A DNA stretch of 64,000 bases from Chionis minor (taxonomy: Eukaryota > Chordata > Aves > Charadriiformes > Chionididae): positions 83,157 through 147,156 of the forward strand of contig VZSF01000980.1 of the NCBI GenBank assembly GCA_013398295.1, read 5' to 3'. The notes below the pieces were generated by a model, which worked only from the letters and a program-made list of their open reading frames with translations, did no database searches and had not been told where the DNA came from. Below are positions 11,278 through 24,420 of this stretch, one piece after another; the first letter of the stretch is position 1, and every line of letters starts with the position of its first letter. The translations under genes and the position numbers were made by a program.

Positions 11278-13317
11278 GTAGCATGCTGTCATTTTTACTA
11301 TTCTTCAGGAAGTCTGTCCTTATTTAACCAAGATATGAAACTCTAAACAAAATCTCACTATTCAAATCTGCAGGAGCAAATTCACTAAATTTTAGAAGAT
11401 TAATTATTCACACAGAAACTTCATCAGCACTGTGCCAGTATAGAGCTGAAGAGAGTGAATGATACTTTGCATGAAGTATGTTTATCTGGCAACCAAAATA
11501 CCACCAGAATGGTTACCAAAACTGAAATGCAGGACGTTGTTGCTCTCTTATTCACAATATTTTCTGTTGATGTCATACATTCATGATGATGGCATACAAG
11601 TGAGAAAGACAGATGGATGTAGAGTAATATCTTACCACTGGAACACTGAACAAAAGTGGCTGGCTGAATGTGGAAGAAACTGTGGAAATGATTAATTGCT
11701 GAAGTAGGTGTTGGGTGGGGGAAGAAGGAGAGGGATTACAGGTCTATAGTAATGTCTGGCTGTCACAGGTCATAGACTAAGAATTATTTTTTCCTGAATT
11801 TTATTTTCTTTAGTTAGCTAGTTACAATTGTTTCAAAAACGGCTATAAAATCATATATTAATCTTCTGTATTTTATTTCTTCTGTCATGCTCATACACAT
11901 GTATGAGTAACTGAAATTTCTACCACTTCTAAGTCAGACTTCCAACGGTCTTTAGAAATTTATTTTGTCAAACACAGAAGAATTTATTAACCTTCATGTT
12001 AACTTCATTAATATTAATAAGTATCATAAAGGTAACCCTGGCATCAGAAAATTGAACTAGGTGATGGTCAGCCTCCCTCAGCTAGACTTTAGCTATCATT
12101 GCCTCTCTACCTGCCTTATTGCTAGTTCCAGAACTTTCATTTCTGATATCTTAAGGTGTTTGAGTGTTGCCATGACACTTCAGCGTATCTGAAATTAACT
12201 GAATATCCAAATGTGGCGACTATATTTGGTTTTATTATCACATAGAAAAAGGCAGAGAGATGATAATTTGTGCTGCCAATTTTATGTCCTTTCTCCTCAG
12301 CTTTCAGCAGGTTGTAATTTATTTCATCAGCTACGAGAACATAGTGTGACAAGGTATTTTCTAGGTGAATTTAGCCACTGCATATACACTAAATACTGAC
12401 AATGATTTCTCAGTCAGAACTGGTAGGTGACTGTGCCATTTTCTAAAAGCTAGAATAAGCTTTTATGTAAAATTTTCATAACACTGTAAAGAAGGTCTGT
12501 GATAATTCAGAATTTTCTCCTGGGTCCAGAGAGTAGCACATAGTCAGCACCACAAAGAATCCGACATTGTAAGGAGACCATGTGAGAACCATAAAAATGG
12601 AAAAAGAATGGCTTAGAACAGAAAAAGAAGTAATTTTGAGTTCTGGACTTAGTATTAATGCAAAACATTGATTTATATGCAATACATACAAAGAGGTATG
12701 GAAAGAGTAAGCATGTGTTTGTCGTTCACTTTGGTTAAAAAGAAGAGCCTTGACTGCTTGCCCTGAAAGACTGAACATGTTGTTAAGTGCATGTAGTGCA
12801 ACAATAGAAAGACTTATTCAACAGTTGCTCTAAAACAAGTGTCAAACTCAGGACATAAACATTATTTTATTGTGCAATTATTGTATAAAGTTATTGTGAA
12901 AATAACTAGATGTGGATTTATCTGGTCATGCTATAGTATTTAGTGGTGTCTACTACAGACTTTACTTACGTGGCTTGTCTTGTTTAACAAACAATCCACT
13001 CTTGTGTACCTATATTAAAATTGCAAAACTCATGTAGTAACTGAGGAACTGATGAGGAAAAGAACAATTTTCCAGGCAAGGAACTAGTAAAATATATTTT
13101 TTCCTTCTTAAAAGACTTATAAAATCACAACAGTTTAACATAATTGTTTGTTTCTAGATAACAAAATATAGCAAAAATGTTTTTTATTACCTACTGAAAG
13201 AGAAGAAAACATTAAAAAAACTTATGAACTTAGTTGTTTAGAAAAATAATAATTTTACATTTAAAATAAGTAATGGACACCAACAAAAAATCTAGCAAAA
13301 CCCCCACTTTCTTTGTG
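11278..13317. other. Intergenic, nothing recognised
   Basis: AT-rich DNA. Frames at 11459-11695 (+) and 12476-12778 (-) are open, but show no family motif or splice sites that I would trust. Confidence 0.55.
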
Positions 13318-13352
13318 ATAAAATAAAATAAAATAATAAAATAAAATAAAAT
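13318..13352. repeat. (AAAAT)n microsatellite
   Basis: About seven AAAAT-type units with one interruption (ATAATA). Simple sequence repeat. Confidence 0.9.
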
Positions 13353-16300
13353 ACTACATTATTTGATTAAGAATGATTAATTTGAAAACTAGGTTCATTT
13401 TCTTGTTAGATATCTTTATGATATAAAACAAAAAAAGTACCCACCTATTAATTAACTGACTTCTCAGTGATTTAGTAAGATTACTTACTGTTGCCACAAA
13501 TTGTGGCAGGTGAGGGTTTCATATGTTCATTCATATGACCAGTTTCGTATGTTCTTTAGAGCAGTATCAACTAAACCTGACTTTTTCAGGACTTAACCAT
13601 ATTCTCTGAATAGATCACTATGAATGTACACATACTTTGGTTATGAAGTTTCTCAAACCACAGCGGTACACAACTATAAAATCGTCTAAAATGAGGGTTA
13701 TCAAGGTAAGACAGTGTTTTAATGTTGTTTATAAATATTGAAGAAATTAACTAATTAATTAATAAATGTGAAACAGTTTTTTACTGCTTGAAGGTTTTCT
13801 GAATGCATTTTTCAATGAATTGATAATATATTTGCTGCAATGATCTAACCAACCACATATTTTATTAGATCAGTGAGTAAGTTAAATCCTAAATTTTTCT
13901 CTCTTCAGTATATGGCATTTTTCAAATAATTTAAACACTAGACATATTCCTCGAGTTTTCTTTCTTTGTTTTTTTTTTAAATTAAAGTCATTAAAGTCTT
14001 TAACAAAGTGTAGACAAATGACACGTAGAAGTAACTTTGGAACAGCGTTAGGTATGTTGAAGATTAGGTGGAGGACAGGGTACTTTTTAACATACTAAAT
14101 ATGTGAAAAATTATCAACTGTGGATTGATCTAGCTAAGAGATACATGAGATGGATCCTCCATATTGGGTGGAGGAAAATAGAAAAATATATGTAGTTGAG
14201 ACATTGCAATAGAAAGGATCCCTCTAGCAGAGATGGAAGCATGATATACAGCTAAAAAGAGAAGCACATTTTCTAGATCCTGATATTCTTAGTCAAAGGT
14301 AGAAAAATGTAGTAGGAATCAGCTTTTAAACAGGTACGATGTTATGAGAAAAGATGGCTTTAACTGCAGCCATTATGGATAAGTCCTTTGGGCTACAGCA
14401 TCTGAAATCCTGCAAGTGCATAATGTTCTAATATTTCTAACGTTTCTAATGGCCATGTATATCCTCAAAAAAAGAAAATCTGAAGGACATCTGGTGTATT
14501 AAGATGGGCCTGAGCTTGAAGAGAGTCAGAATGATTGTACAAAGATGTCTGAAGTGTCCTTCAGTGGTTTTTGGGCAACATTTAATCTCTTCCCTGAGGG
14601 CTTCTGTGGTTATCCAAAGAGAAGATTCAGAGGGGCTGAAGTACTGGGAGTCACAGCCTTCTGACTGAAACAGTGAAGGAGTTTTTCTTGGATACTGAAC
14701 TGTTTACTTTGGCAACGGCTGAGCTTTATTTTCTTTGAGACTGACCTCATCTCGTGGAAATTAGTGTAATGAGGAGAAAGCCCTGCTGTAAAGAAGTGGC
14801 TTTAAACTCACAACAAAAGACAATGTCTGTGGGCTCCTACTGCTGTCACTGAAAGATGAAAAGATGGTGTACAGTCCCAGGGTTGCAGTGGTCTATATAG
14901 TGTTACCCAAGGCTCTGTAGTGACCGACTCCATTTTCCATAAAAAGAAGAAGATGTGCAGGAGGAAGAGAGACAGAGGTATTCTTGAATCTTACCTCATC
15001 GTCACATAGGAAACGAACCTTCGTAAAGGTCCAGATCTAGTAGACACTAGACCGAACCACAGCATTTCTGGTCTATCATTCAACTGTTGTGTATTGGAAA
15101 CCTCAGGCCAAAATCCTCCAAACCAAATCCCCACTTAAAGGATTCTAAAGAATTAAGAAATCATTAACTTTAATCAGATCAGAATTAAATTATCTTTAAG
15201 TAATACTGTTTTGCAAGTGTTTGAGGGTTGGTTTTTTGCCTTAATTTAATAATTATTTTAAATACTAATTCTCTTTTCCCCCTGCTCGTAGCTAATTGTG
15301 TTCCAGTTTGAACTACAGAAACACTTAAAAACTGGGGTAGAATTTAATTCTTCACATAAGAATATCATATATTTTTAATCCAAAGATGCATTTAGAATAA
15401 AAAAAAATGAAAGTAATTTGAACAAATAATTATGAAATTCAATTGAGTCTATTTTGGGTGTCAAATTCCATAACCATTGTTATGGAGTATTTATTATGCT
15501 AATAATACCAATAATTTTGTAACATTTTGTTAAGAATTCTGATTTAAAGATTAATATTAGCTAGAGAGTTCTTCACACTCATATCTAAGCTTCATCACAA
15601 TATTCCACTGCAATATCACAGAAACTGTGGGTAGTACTTAAAAAAGAGGATGATTGCTTTTTAAGAGTCCAGAAAAACTTCTAAACCCACAATTTTAAAA
15701 TACGTTAACAGATGCATTCATGGTCTACTGTTACACTAACAAGCTCATGAAAGGTAAAAGAATCATGTTTCATTCATGTCCTAGCTTCCTACCTGATACC
15801 AAGAATTGTTTTACTAGAAGAGAAGAGCAAGTTATTTAAGTCTGTCTCACAAACCCAAAAACCTCTCTGAAATGTCTGTTCAAGGTGAGCCTGTGGGAAA
15901 TGAAAAGACTAGGAACCTCATATGACTACAGCAAAAAAGTTTTAAAAAGTAAGATTTGTTTTAATACTGTCTGTAGAACAGGTAAACAATCAGATTCAGG
16001 TGAGATCTTTAACAATATATTTTAGTTTGGTATTTTAAACAAGTGATTTGTACATCCCTTAAAAAGGAGGGTCTGAAGAGGTTGCTTTTATTAAAAAGAC
16101 TAACACTTCCATAATGAAAATCTTTCCATTAAATGAGATTTTGATCCTCACATTAGCTCCTTGTATGGAGAAATGGTCTCTGCTTACAGTGTTCCCAAAC
16201 TTTAATTCCTGTCAGAATAACTAATGCAGACTTGGCCCCTCTGTTTATTAGGGTCTTCTTTTAATTAATGAGCCAGGTCTCAAAAGGTATATCTACCCCA

Positions 16301-16985
16301 ACCTTTTTAACAAATGTCTAGCTTTTGGAAATGATATCTCTGCAATTAACTTGTTATTCATTCCTGTTCATATGCAATCTATCACTGACAAAACTATAGA
16401 TGATAACTCTGGGAAAACAGGACATATTAGTCTTTTTGCCATGAGGATGAAAGAAAAGGGGAGAGATGTAATTAATTATATCGGAAGCTATATACTCTTC
16501 ACAACAGCTGTAACAGGTTAGCTGGGCTGCTGCCAGATTAATGAACATCTAGGAGTGAAGTAGATGGTGTTGATGGCAGCAACGCAATAATGTGGCTTTA
16601 GGTTATTTTGCACACACTTTCTACTCAATCACATTTTTGTTAGTGAAAGTATCTGATACCTCATATGTGGAAAAATACATAAGGCTTTTTGAGAAGTTAC
16701 AATGCCCTTTTTTTTTTAAGGAATTTCTTCAGTAAATCAGATTATGCATTTTTCTTATTCAGACATTTTCTTCTGAACCATAGACTTCTACCTGCACTCC
16801 TCAAACAGAAATCAGTGAAGTCAGTCATTTAAAAATGTCTTTTGGGTGCTAGAGACAAATAATTTAGTTTTATTATAATTTATATTTTAAATAATCACAG
16901 TTTTATTGCTATCTTGTTTTTTACAAAAATCATGCATCAGTAGAAAGGGTTGGACACGATAAGTGTTCTAAAATTATTATGAAGT
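13353..16985. other. Intergenic, nothing recognised
   Basis: AT-rich sequence. A somewhat less AT-rich patch around 14500-15120 has no open frame or repeat signature that I recognise. Confidence 0.5.
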
Positions 16986-17056
16986 AAAGGAGGGAGGGAG
17001 AGAAGGAAGGAAGGAAGGAGGGAGGGAGAAAGGGAGGGAGGGAGGGAGGAAAGAAA
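16986..17056. repeat. Pure polypurine GGAA/GGGA microsatellite
   Basis: Seventy-one consecutive purines composed of AAGG, GGAG and GGGA units, with many GGG runs in the second half. Tracts like this can form triplex (H-DNA) or G-quadruplex structures; that is general knowledge and is not shown here. Length is probably polymorphic. Confidence 0.95.
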
Positions 17057-20000
17057 TGTTCGAATATCAATGATAACTATTATTAGTAGCTTTTTTAGAA
17101 GATACAAAAAGCTGGATCATGGGGAAAAGTGCACTTATATGTGAAGCTGTTTCTTTAGTACAGGTAAAAATTTCCTAATTAAAAAAATGTTTGCAGATTC
17201 GCTTTGCTCTTATCTCTGTCATGCATACACATACATACTCACACATGTTAAAGCAAATAACCATGAAACACACATCTATACTTTTATCTTGGCTTACATC
17301 TCAGCATGGTATGTAGGCCTGAAATGCTGTTTGTCCCCAGTTACTTGCACTGGATTCTTTTAGTGCTTTACATCAGTTGTTGGTAGTGTTGGTAGTATGT
17401 TAAATGTTATGTATTTTGATAAGATGTTAAATGCTATGTATTTTCCTGTTCTTGAAGGACAGAATAAAAATGGAAGACAGAAATATATTAGAATGTTTAG
17501 GAGCAGGGGGTGACAGGCTTTCTTTCTTTAATATTTCAAAAGTAAACTTATTTCCTAGTGAAAAAGAACACTCTAAGAGGGGGTCAAGGATAATAAAAGT
17601 TTTATAACCCTCAAGGAACCTTTTTGAAAAATGCAGCAGACTCTGCATTGATAATGAAAATTTATATTGAGTGAGATTTACTTGACTTAAGACCCACACT
17701 AGTTATGAGTTTTGGTGAGTTATGCATGTTCAATTTTTCTACTATTATTTTTTAACACAAGTTTTCTCGGCCAAGTTAAAAACAAAATATGAAAAGTTTT
17801 TCTCTTTTGAAACAGGAAAAAGTAAGTTTCAATTATTTTTTTCACTTTTTTTTTTTTTTTTGAGGTCAAGGAGGGACAATTTTAGAAGACAGATCCACCG
17901 AAGTTCCCAGTAAAAGTAGATTCAGTGCAAAATTTGAAATAACTTGAAATGTGAGACTGACTCAAACTTCATTTTCTTGTCTTTGATTGAATGGCTGATG
18001 TGCCAGCCCATGTTTTTCAAATTGAACAGCTTTTATTCATAGGCATCATTACTTGATCAGCTTTTTAAGTAGGTAGTGGATTTTGGGGACACATTGGTCT
18101 GTATTCACAAGTAAATTAGTATTGTGTACAGACATGCAACACAGGATAAAGCATAGCTGAAGTCTTCTGAAATGTTTTTAAATTCAGCGAAAACATAGTT
18201 AATGAGAATATAAAAACAGGAATGAGACAGACCAAAGGTTAATGTAGCCCTGTATTCTATCTCTGACAATAATGTCCTCATATTAAATCGCGCTCGATAA
18301 ATACTTCCCCCATGACCACTATCCTTGACCCCTCAAGTAATTCAATCCTATATTTAATCCACAAAACCCTTTAGAACTATAATGAGGTTGGGCCACAGTT
18401 CTAAAAATCATATTCTTGCTTTAACAGAATAAATAAATGACTTTATAATAATGAAAAATATAGATAATATTTTATCACCTATTTTAGATAATAAGCATAT
18501 AATATAATATCTTAAAAAAATAAATATATCTGCTCATGATCCTTATAGAAATTGAATTTTATAGCAGAAAAGTAGAATAATACCGACAGCCTGTTAATTC
18601 TGGAAAACTAGAAGTAACTTTACAGATCTGCTTCAGAACGTATCATTGACGTGCCATAAACGTGCAAAGTAACCTCCAGTTAACTGGAATGATCAATAAA
18701 AACATCTTACTGATAGAGTTCATAAACTTTAACCTACTGCCTAGAAAAGTGCCAAGAAAACCACTAGAAGAGATGTTTTTTCTACTATGAAATCGATCTA
18801 TATCTTTTCTTAATTACCCTCAATATCAGTTTATTCACAAGATAATTTGAGAGGAGGAGAAAGATCTGCTGAGTAAACAAATGTACTTGGTAAATAAGTG
18901 GGCTTAAAAGATATACCATTTCAGGAGGCTTCTCATCTGCCACTAAGACTTTTGGAGATGACAAAGAGCAAAAGCCCATTCATTCACTGCAATGCTGAGT
19001 GTCAAGGTGTGCTGATAAGTCACTGTCCATCAAGTATAATATTCACAGAGAGACAGGCATATGCATCTGCTTTCTCTCTATTTTCCCCTCCACTTTGCAT
19101 GCCCTAGAATATTGCTGCAAAACATAGCATTCACATCAGCGCTGGGACATAACGCAGCTTCAGTTGACTATAGTTCAAAGAAGTTTTAGACATTTATGTA
19201 AATGATGTAAACATGAACACTTGATGTTGGCAGGTATATACACATCAGGCACATGAAATTTTACTTTTCAGAGTACCAATCAGTCAATAGATGCCTTAGG
19301 TATGAAAAAAAATCTTTCTGTTGTTATGTTTATGTGACCCAGTTATTTTTCCTCTTTCTCTGTAGGCTAGTTTGAGAGATTCTGCACTAAAAATTAACCC
19401 AATGTAACAATCTCCAAGTAACTGCTTTAAGTTCACAGCTACATCTTTCACATAGCACATCAGTGTAGGTAATACATTGTACGATTCCAGCTGTTAAATT
19501 AATTGTGGCATTTCTGCTTAAGATTTCAGTCTTTCTCTGTTTTTCTTGATACCTCCCAAACTTTTGTCACCAAGAAAATTAACTTTTCACTGTTAATCTT
19601 GTCAGTAACATGAAAATATTAAGCAAGATGTGTCCCAAAATAGATACATGAAAACTTCAGTAGATGTTTGCTTTAAGCCCGATATTGTTCCAACACAAAT
19701 CACAGTCATTTCCAGTGCCTCAATTTCAATAGCGTTTTATGCATTTTACATTCCTGTGCCAATCCCCATATTCACAGCTTTTACTTATAGTTTCCCATGA
19801 AGAGCCACATTAAATGTTTAACTAACACTACTTCATTCTTGTCTAGAAAGTTAACTGATTTTTATAGTCCAGCATGTATTTTCCTTTTGAAACCCACATA
19901 GAATTTTATGGGTTTTTTCCCCACTTGTCTCTGTCTATGTCATTCCTTCTTGCAAAATTAGTTTTGAAGTACCTCATAACATTTCAACTGGACTAGCAGA

Positions 20001-22250
20001 CCTGCACTTACATGATTTCTTCCCATATAAACCCATGCTTCTCTGCTCATACCTTTTTTCAAGACCTGTGTGAGTTCTTATTTTTTAATATTCTCCAATT
20101 ATATCCTCCTGTCGTGGTGTCACCTTCAGCTTGACAGACTTATAACAATTAATTGTTACTGACCTGCTATGTCATGTGGCGCTTCTTTCAGAAGAGATTA
20201 TTATCTGATTACTCCTTCCACAATAGAACTACGCTCTCTGTTTTGATGCCATTTTAATATAGTTACTCCCGTATAATTTCCATTACTATTATCCCGTTCA
20301 CATTGGCATTCGTCTTGTCCATTTTAAAGCATTTTGCCAGGCCTTAAACATCTTAGATTTTCTCTATATATCTTTCTCAAGTATTTAATTTATGTTCTTT
20401 AATCAATATTTTCCTGTTATTTATAGATTCTCTCTTTAAATGATAGCTGCCTCAGTATAATTATTCATTCAGTTAGATTTTCAGCCCCTTCTTTCAGTTC
20501 TTCTCTGTAGTTTTGGATAGATTTTAATAGATTTTTAACTGATATAAATTCTAGGCCTCTTTTGCTTCAGCTCCTCAAATTGTCTCATTCACTCAGTTTT
20601 ACATTAAGAGCACACACAAGAGAAACTAAGAATATATAATATTTAAGTTAATCTGTGTTGGGGAAGTCCAAATCTCATCTGTTTGTTTTGAAGAACAGTT
20701 ATATACCAAGATGGCAGAAGGGTAAAATATCTTCAACATGCTGAAGCATTCTACTTATTGGTGGTACAGCACATATAGTATGTAAGTACTTCTGGACTTA
20801 GTCAATGCCTGAGTATGTTTTTGGGTGAAAATTTTGTGTCTATATTTTCATTTTATGTCCAAGTTCCATTTTAGGTGCTTCCATGCATTATTGGAATTAG
20901 ATATCTTATACTGGTTGGCCTACATCCTTACTCATTTCTCACTGATCATGAGAAAATACTCATTTTTTTTTGTTTAAATTTATAATATAAAAATGCAGAA
21001 CATGTGACAAATAAAAAAACCACTCCTGAAACATACGTCAGTGAAGCCTTATTTCTTGTTTCCTTAAATGAAAATTGCTGACATAAAAATAACAGTAACC
21101 AAAAAACCCTCTCTCACTTCGTCTACTGATAAAAGCAGTCTTCACAGTTTAACATGGTAAACATCTGGAGGTGTGTTTACCTAGATATGACCTGTTACAT
21201 GATGTTTTATCGATCTTTGCCTGCTTTCAGGCAATACTTGATATAAAACATGATAGCTATGAAAGGATATATTTTTTGTCGTGTGAGTGATAGCTTTGGA
21301 AGAGTTTCACATTGAAAACACCACCTGCTCATGAAGACATAATTCAGACTTCTTGCAAATGTATAAATCCACTGATGTAGCTGTAAGATGTACCTTGTTG
21401 TGACTGTCACATCATTCACTTTTTAAATGTCAAACTTGTCATTTTTCTTGATTGAAGTACTCTTAATGTAAGATATCTGATTTTTTTCTGTACTTCAATA
21501 GGAACAAGGCCACTCTAGTGAATAGATAGATTTTTAAAGCATCATCTAAAGAAAATAATAACAGGTACATCTTGTACCACAGTTTGCATGTATTGTCTCT
21601 ACTTGTTTATAGTCATAACCTTCAGATGAGTCACTTACATTCCTACTATGTATTTTAAGTCTGCCTACATGTTGTGGAAAGGACACAACACAGTGATTTT
21701 TCAACTGTCTAAAAAACAGCCTTGAATTGAGGACATTTAGTCAAGATAAAGAAAAGCATACTGCAAGTGAATTTGTTCTTGAGTTCTACCAACTTTTTCC
21801 ATTACAACACAATTCAAATATGAATACATAAAAAATTGAAACTGAAAGTATGGGGGTCCATCTTCACTTTTTGACTTCTAAAGAAGCATATTATGTGTTC
21901 CCTGTTATGCTGCAAGCTGTGCAAGGAAGAAAAAAAAAACAAACTAGGAAACACAAAGGAAGGTAAAAATAACTGCAGCGACCCCATAAGCCGCGGTAGG
22001 TATGAGCTTAGGAAATTCTGGTGGAAATTTAAGGTATAAAGCCATAGAAGGAAACCTATGGATTCAAGCAGATATGATGTATCCAAGACAAGTATTAAAT
22101 GAGAGGTAACCAGGGGTTACAGTAATGGGGAACTGAGGTTCACATTAATTTTTATTACCTTCTCCTCTTATCAGATAATTTGTTGTATATCTTTCTTATA
22201 TTTTCTTTTATTGAAATTTTTCAAAGAATAGAAAAACCTCAATTTTAGCT
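17057..22250. other. Intergenic, nothing recognised
   Basis: AT-rich DNA. It includes a 16-base T run at 17846-17861. No gene, RNA or dispersed repeat is recognised in either strand. Confidence 0.55.
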
Positions 22251-22444
22251 AATTTTTTTGGGGTTTTTCCCTTTCTCTGTGCTAAGGGATGGTGCAAGAA
22301 GATGCAGCCTCCAGCAGCTCCAGGCCACAGTTTCCTCCTGCCTAGAGACCCAGGATATCTGGCCAGGCTGGGGAACGTGTCTGCCGCTTTCCTGTTTGCA
22401 GGTTCAACCAGTAACAAAGTTGAGCTTGTGTCCAAAAGACACAA
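22251..22444. other. GC-richer segment abutting LTR, with hairpin
   Basis: Compositionally distinct from the AT-rich DNA to the left. It ends in a short inverted repeat, TTGTGTC-CAAAA-GACACAA (22426-22444), directly beside the LTR end at 22445. A minus-strand open frame (22504-22208) crosses it. For a minus-strand LTR this is where a primer-binding site would sit if it were a 5' LTR, but the sequence does not start with the usual TGG. Origin unresolved. Confidence 0.3.
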
Positions 22445-23177
22445 TGTCATGTTTTGAGCTGGACTGGCCACTGAAAGGAACCACAGACGCTCTCCCCAAC
22501 TCACTCTGCAAGGGCAGGAGGGAGAAAGAGACTTAGGAATTTAGAAGGAACTAAACTACTTTAACAAAATATTAATAATAAAATAATAAAAAGGAAATAG
22601 TGAAATATATATAAGACCTGATCAAGCTCCCAGAATGACAATCACATCACTGACAGGCACTGGGAAGGTCCCAGGCTGGACTCATGGTGGACAGGAACTG
22701 GATTAAGGATCTGCATTCAGAATGTATAGATCGGGATCAAAGGCAGAAAAACAGACAGAATCCTCCTTGGAAACTGGCCATTGAAGAAAGAGGTTGACCC
22801 TTTGATCCCTCAGCTTTTATACTGAGCCTGAGGCAGATGGGGTGGAATACCCTGTTCATCAGTTTTGGGTCAGCTGCCCTGTCCCTGCTTCTCCCTGCAG
22901 GTGTGACCCCTCTACATGTTTCTGCTTCCACCCCTCCAACAGGGCAAATAACAAAGTTGTCTGGCCTTGGTTGTTATAGCAATAAATATAAGCAGAAGCC
23001 CCTCTGCATACCATTCCTTGGCATCAGCTATAAACATTGGTCTTTCCTTGCTGAGAGCGAACAGTTTCTGCACAATATGATGTTAATTTCAGAGAGTTCA
23101 GTTAGTTACATGAGGCTTAGCTGCGAAGTAAAATTACAAAACAGAAATTAGGTTCTGTTTTACCTCAAAGGAGGACG
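22445..23177 (-). mobile_element. Avian ERVL-type LTR with TATA box, minus strand
   Basis: The 733-bp segment aligns by eye along its length with the LTR at 58850-59490 in the same orientation. Its ends are TGTCATGTTTTGAG (22445) and CCTCAAAGGAGGACG (to 23177), matching the TGTCNTGGTTT...AAACCANGACA termini of avian ERVL LTRs, with the last A mutated to G. On the minus strand a good TATA box (GTATAAAAG, RC of 22814-22822) lies mid-element. An AT-rich block (about 22560-22612) that could hold the polyadenylation region follows. Flanking pentamers CACAA and CAGAC do not match, so a clean target duplication is not seen; rearrangement, or a truncated provirus with the C-rich segment to the right, is possible. 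Confidence 0.8.
22814..22822 (-). promoter_or_regulatory. TATA box of the ERVL-type LTR
   Basis: GTATAAAAG on the minus strand, at the U3/R position of the LTR. The copy at 58850-59490 lacks this stretch. Activity is not inferable from sequence. Confidence 0.6.
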
Positions 23178-24420
23178 CAGACACACACAGTAGACTCACA
23201 AACACGTAGGTCTGATTACACATACTGCCATTGACAATGCGCTGACATCAGCAGCACGCAGGTGCAGTGCTCATATAAACACAAGTGCAGAAAGTCAACT
23301 GTCTCTTAGTTGTCTGGTCAGGATTGAAGGTCACTAGTGCAAGTGCATGTGTGCACACACTACTCTCCAGAGTCACAAGCATGTGCACATTCATGGATCC
23401 CCTGAGTACTGGTACTGCCCCTTTCTCTAATATCCGTGCCTGGATCCTGGGACCCTTACCTGCCCCACAGGTCCCTTACTCACATTCAGGTCCCTTCTGG
23501 TGCTCACCAACAAACCGATGTTTGTGTCCCGATCGTCCCAAACTTATGGGTCCTCCTAAATATTGGCACAGCCCCGCTGCCTGCCTCGTGCCCCTGCCCA
23601 CTACCAGGTTTAGGGAAGATACAGACACTTGCTCCCTGTCCCAACAGCCACCATCAGGCACCTGGCACTCAGCCCCTCACTCACCTGGTCTCCTGTAGTT
23701 AATTTGCAGGACACACAGCATTTTCACCCGGTGGATGAAGCTGAGTCCCCCACCTGCTCCAGCTGGTACCCCTGAGACCCCACTGGCTCCAGTTGCTGAA
23801 ACCATGAGCCCAGGGCACCTGCACCCCTGTCTGATTGTGGTATCTGGCCCCAAATCCACTCACACCCCCAGCAACCAGCACCTCATCCCTACAGCAGTTA
23901 CATCCACATGAGATAACATATGAGGTGCCACGGGGAGACCTACCATAGGGTTTAAGGAACAGACAGGTGCAGGGGTGGGTCAGACAAGCATGCTGACTGG
24001 TCACAGTCTGCACACACCTGGTCCCTCTTATACACAACTCTGCCGGCCTGTTCTCCCTTTGCTCCTGCCAATCCCCTTCCCCTACATACTCATAAATTTT
24101 GCATAGTCCCACTGATACTTCCCTCGAATATCCCAAATCCCCATGTTCTTTTTTCCCCCTTCTTATAAGAGAGAAAACCTGGACTGTTCCTCTCCAAAGC
24201 TGTGCCTGGAGTTTCTTAATGGCTCATCAGTTGGTAACTGGAGACTTTTTGTCCTTGGCACCGTCTCTGCTATCGCTTGTCTATCGCCTTCATGTCTGTG
24301 TGTTTTCTTGTTTATCACTTCCCCTTTTACTTATTATCCTCTTTGCACTGGAGAGGTCCTTGATGGGATCATCTCCTTGAAGCAGATGCTGTCACTTTCC
24401 ACGTATGATTACAGTCTGCC
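23178..24420. other. C-rich segment of unknown origin, possibly ERV-derived
   Basis: Plus-strand C-rich DNA, strongest between 23380 and 24080, contrasts sharply with the AT-rich flanks. It contains loosely repeated motifs (GGTCCCTTACTCACATTC / AGGTCCCTTCTGG; CCCCTG and CACCTG blocks). Open frames exist in several phases on both strands (137 codons + at 23285-23698; 145 codons - at 24136-23699), as expected of stop-poor composition rather than a gene. CpG is not frequent enough to call a CpG island by eye. It adjoins an ERVL-type LTR and may be retroviral leader, internal sequence or another LTR; I recognise no gag, pol or env motif. Confidence 0.35.

Noticed and set aside
23285..24136. Protein-coding gene in the C-rich segment
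   Set aside because: Open frames occur in several phases on both strands, lack known motifs, and the composition alone explains the low stop frequency.
23178..24140. CpG island promoter
   Set aside because: C-rich, but CpG dinucleotides are not notably frequent by eye.
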